Shown here: positions 4,999-6,916 of the stretch, in pieces
Position numbering within the stretch: position 1 is the first letter of the stretch
Layout of the letters: each line of letters opens with the position of its first letter
NCBI GenBank assembly: GCA_902482615.1
Contig: CABTAA010000085.1
Location: forward strand, 1-6,916
Source of the DNA: an uncultured Collinsella sp.
GTDB taxonomy: Bacteria > Actinomycetota > Coriobacteriia > Coriobacteriales > Coriobacteriaceae
Length of the DNA stretch: 6,916 nt
Direction: 5' to 3'
Translations under genes and position numbers: made by a program
The notes under the pieces: model-generated
What the model was told of the DNA's origin: nothing
What the model saw: the letters and a program-made list of their open reading frames with translations, nothing else
Databases searched by the model: none

Positions 4999-5640
4999 CT
5001 ACTCCTCGCCCGTCAGTTTGGCGGATAGGTGCTCGAGCGCATGGAATCGATGGCTGATGGCGTTCTTCTCGTCCGCCGTCAGCTCGGCCATGGTCTTGCC
5101 CGGCGTGTCGACCGGCAGGAACAGCGGGTCGTAGCCAAAGCCGTGATCGCCGCGGCCCTCATGTGCGATAACGCCCTCGCAGACGCCCTCACCATAGGTG
5201 ACCAAACCGTCCGTGTCGATGAGCGCGACGACACTCATAAAGCGCGCAGTGCGGTCCTCGTCGGCCACGCCCTCCAGATTCACGAGCAGTTTGGCATTGT
5301 TGGCGGCATCGTCGCCGTGAACGCCCGCGTAGCGCGCGCTATAAACACCGGGCTCACCGTCCAGCGCGTCGACGACCAGGCCCGAATCGTCGGCAATGGC
5401 CATGAGCCCCGTCTCTTCGACGGCAGCCTGCGCCTTGATGATGGCGTTCTCCAAAAAAGTCGTGCCGTTCTCCTCGGGGTCCTCAAAATCGCCCAGCTGA
5501 CCGAGCGCCACAAAGCGAACCTCGGGCATAACCTGGCCCAAAATGGCCTCGATCTCGGTGAGCTTATGGGCGTTGCCCGTTGCCACGACGATGGTCGCCG
5601 CCGGGTCGAGGGTATCGATGTCAATCTTCTCAAGTGCCAT
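4999..5640 (-). CDS. rdgB: XTP/dITP diphosphatase (RdgB/HAM1 family)
   Basis: This enzyme hydrolyses the deaminated purine nucleotides dITP, ITP and XTP to monophosphates, keeping hypoxanthine and xanthine out of DNA and RNA. In 213 residues all family motifs are present: ATGNAHKLTEI (20-30), FLENAIIKA (62-70), ADDSGLVVDAL (83-93) with the catalytic aspartate at 85, GEPGVYSARYAG (95-106), GFGYDPLF (167-174) and AELTADEKNAISHR (185-198). About 14 extra N-terminal residues precede the first strand compared with E. coli RdgB. The ATG has AAGGAG 7 nt upstream, which supports keeping them. A 143-nt gap with alternative hairpins separates it from rph, and dtd follows after 3 nt. Confidence 0.96.
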   Translation of the reverse strand: MALEKIDIDTLDPAATIVVATGNAHKLTEIEAILGQVMPEVRFVALGQLGDFEDPEENGTTFLENAIIKAQAAVEETGLMAIADDSGLVVDALDGEPGVYSARYAGVHGDDAANNAKLLVNLEGVADEDRTARFMSVVALIDTDGLVTYGEGVCEGVIAHEGRGDHGFGYDPLFLPVDTPGKTMAELTADEKNAISHRFHALEHLSAKLTGEE

Positions 5641-5748
5641 GAGTGGTCTCCTTGTCTCTATATCAATGCCGCGCCGAGGGCGACGAGGGCCTCCGCCTCT
5701 CCCCTCTCAATCAACGGCAGTCTTGTATCCAGACGTCTCCGCAGATAA

Positions 5749-5785
5749 AACCTACCAAAATAAACCTGTCCCTTTTTGGCAGGTT
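5749..5785 (-). terminator. Possible terminator or attenuator after rph, with alternative folds
   Basis: On the minus strand AACCTGCCAAAA (5785-5774), which begins inside the rph stop codon, can pair over 12 bp with TTTTGGTAGGTT (5760-5749; one G-U pair, 13-nt loop), followed by TTA. The same 5' arm can instead form a shorter stem, AACCTG (5785-5780) with CAGGTT (5768-5763), followed by TATTTT. The folds exclude each other. Either could end or slow transcription before rdgB; both U-tracts are imperfect. Confidence 0.45.
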
Positions 5786-6509
5786 AGGCGAGGGCTTGGC
5801 GCTGGAGCTCGATGAGCTCGGCAATGCCCTTGTCGCCCAAATCGAGCAGGACATTGAGGCGCTTGCGGTCGAAGGGCGCCTGCTCGCCAGTGCCCTGGAG
5901 CTCGATCATCTCACCGGCATCGGTGGCGACAAGGTTCATGTCGACCTCGGCGTGACTGTCCTCGTAATAATCCAGGTCGAGCAGGGTGTTGCCGTCGACA
6001 ACGCCCATGGAAATCGCGGCGACCTGGCCCGTGAGCGGGATGCGCTCGAGCTTACCCGCCTCGACCCACATGGCAAGGGCGTCGTGCAGTGCCACCCAGG
6101 CGCCGGTAATGCTCGCCGTTCGTGTGCCGCCGTCTGCCTGAATCACGTCGCAGTCGACGGTAACGGTGTACTCGCCGAGTGCTTTCATATTGACGACGGT
6201 GCGCAGGCTGCGACCGATGAGGCGCTCGATTTCCATGGAGCGGCCCTTGCGGTTGGCATGCTCGCGCTTGCAGCGCTTGTCGGTCGATGCCGGCAGCATG
6301 GCGTACTCCGCCGTTACCCAACCGGCCTTGGCGCCCTTGCGCCAGCCCGGCACGCCCTCCTCGATGGTGGCAGCGCACAGCACGCGCGTATCGCCAAACT
6401 CGGCCAGGCACGAACCGTGGGCGTGCTTCATGACGCCGCGAGTAAGCTTGACGGGGCGAAGTTCATCGGCGGCGCGGCCGTTGGCGCGGTTGACCTGCAT
6501 GTACTCCAT
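5784..6509 (-). CDS. rph: Ribonuclease PH
   Basis: RNase PH is a phosphate-dependent 3'-5' exoribonuclease that trims tRNA precursors and other RNA 3' ends, releasing nucleoside diphosphates. The 241 residues match the usual length. Motifs in order are DELRPV (15-20), GDTRVLC (39-45), WVTAEYAMLP (64-73), IGRSLR (98-103), DCDVIQADGGTRTASITGAW (119-138) with the phosphate-binding GTR at 128-130, DLDYYED (178-184) with D178 and D184 at the expected metal sites, and ELQGTGEQAPF (203-213). The ATG has AAAGGA 7 nt upstream; the second methionine at residue 4 has GGAG only 3 nt away and is less likely. It follows murI after 55 nt with no terminator. Confidence 0.97.
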   Translation of the reverse strand: MEYMQVNRANGRAADELRPVKLTRGVMKHAHGSCLAEFGDTRVLCAATIEEGVPGWRKGAKAGWVTAEYAMLPASTDKRCKREHANRKGRSMEIERLIGRSLRTVVNMKALGEYTVTVDCDVIQADGGTRTASITGAWVALHDALAMWVEAGKLERIPLTGQVAAISMGVVDGNTLLDLDYYEDSHAEVDMNLVATDAGEMIELQGTGEQAPFDRKRLNVLLDLGDKGIAELIELQRQALA

Positions 6510-6564
6510 AGAAATATCCTTTCGGCAAAAGGTGGACGTGAGCCTTTGGTCGGTGACCTTATAT

Positions 6565-6916
6565 CTATTTCAGTTCGTCGATATCGATATGCTCAATGCT
6601 CTTGAGCGGCTGGCCAAAGATAAAGCTGCCCGCCACCGCAAACTCGGCAATGTTATCGGACGTCGTTGCAAAACGATGCTGCGGCTCGGCTGCGTCGCCT
6701 GCCAGCTGCTCGCGGCGCGTGAGAATATCGGTCAGCTCGCGCGTGGTCTCCTCGGCAGAGCTCACCACGCGCACTCCGGGACCCAGCGCATGGCGAATAG
6801 GCCCCACGAGCAGCGGGAAATGCGTGCAGCCGAGCACCACGGTATCGATGCCGTGGTCGCGCAGCGGTTCAACCGTGGCGCCAACCAGCGCGCGTACGGC
6901 AGGCGTATCAAAGATG
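6565..6916 (-). CDS. murI: Glutamate racemase, C-terminal part (cut by window edge)
   Basis: Glutamate racemase interconverts L- and D-glutamate, supplying D-glutamate for peptidoglycan. Only the last 116 residues are visible; the frame runs open through 6916, beginning IFDTPAVRALVGATVEPLRD, so the gene continues beyond the window. VLGCTHFPLL, about 26 residues into the visible part, is the conserved motif with the second catalytic cysteine. SSAEETTRELTDIL and HRFATTSDNIAEFAVAG follow in the usual order, and the end (SIEHIDIDELK) is normal for the family, so the 3' end is intact. Family members are about 265 residues, so a little over half is missing. rph follows after 55 nt without a terminator, suggesting co-transcription. 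Confidence 0.95.
   Translation of the reverse strand, partial: IFDTPAVRALVGATVEPLRDHGIDTVVLGCTHFPLLVGPIRHALGPGVRVVSSAEETTRELTDILTRREQLAGDAAEPQHRFATTSDNIAEFAVAGSFIFGQPLKSIEHIDIDELK

Noticed and set aside
5731..5738. Palindrome AGACGTCT in the rph-rdgB gap as an operator
   Set aside because: Eight-base palindromes are expected by chance over a window this size, and no promoter boxes lie around it.
5643..6605. A 320-codon plus-strand open frame opposite rph
   Set aside because: Same codon-register shadow effect. The same register relation holds for the plus-strand frames opposite rdgB, dtd, veg and greA.
1..6916. Mobile element, CRISPR array, toxin-antitoxin or defence genes
   Set aside because: No direct-repeat arrays, transposase or integrase motifs, or small paired unknown genes are seen; every larger open frame on the minus strand is a known housekeeping gene or a shadow of one.

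Overview
The window is a compact stretch of bacterial chromosome of fairly high G+C content. All recognised genes lie on the minus strand, so transcription runs from high to low coordinates. Dense packing, strong GGAGG-type ribosome binding sites, a Veg protein next to ispE, a CCA-encoding tRNA and a lysyl-tRNA synthetase with an appended tRNA-binding domain together suggest a Gram-positive organism of the Coriobacteriia (a Collinsella-like actinobacterium). That placement is inference from gene content and protein style, not a database match.

In transcription order the layout is as follows. murI (glutamate racemase, cut by the right edge) is followed by rph (RNase PH), rdgB (XTP/dITP pyrophosphatase) and dtd (D-aminoacyl-tRNA deacylase); rdgB and dtd are 3 nt apart. 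Then come veg and ispE (2 nt apart, ispE on a GTG start), a tRNA-Pro(CGG) with a strong terminator, tatA, greA and lysS. The last three are separate units: a terminator follows the tRNA, tatA and greA, and a promoter candidate precedes each of tatA, greA and lysS.

The content is housekeeping: cell-wall D-glutamate, tRNA 3'-end trimming, nucleotide-pool and D-amino-acid quality control, isoprenoid precursor synthesis, Sec-independent export, rescue of stalled RNA polymerase and tRNA charging. I see no mobile element, CRISPR array, toxin-antitoxin pair or defence system, and no gap over 300 bases.

The points worth a second look are the LysRS fused to a Trbp111/EMAP-like domain, a terminator hairpin about 20 nt before the lysS start, a perfect inverted repeat filling the tatA promoter spacer, mutually exclusive hairpins between rph and rdgB, a small hairpin with a U-tract in the veg leader, and an unresolved open frame at the left edge carrying a perfect inverted repeat and a palindrome over the lysS stop codon.
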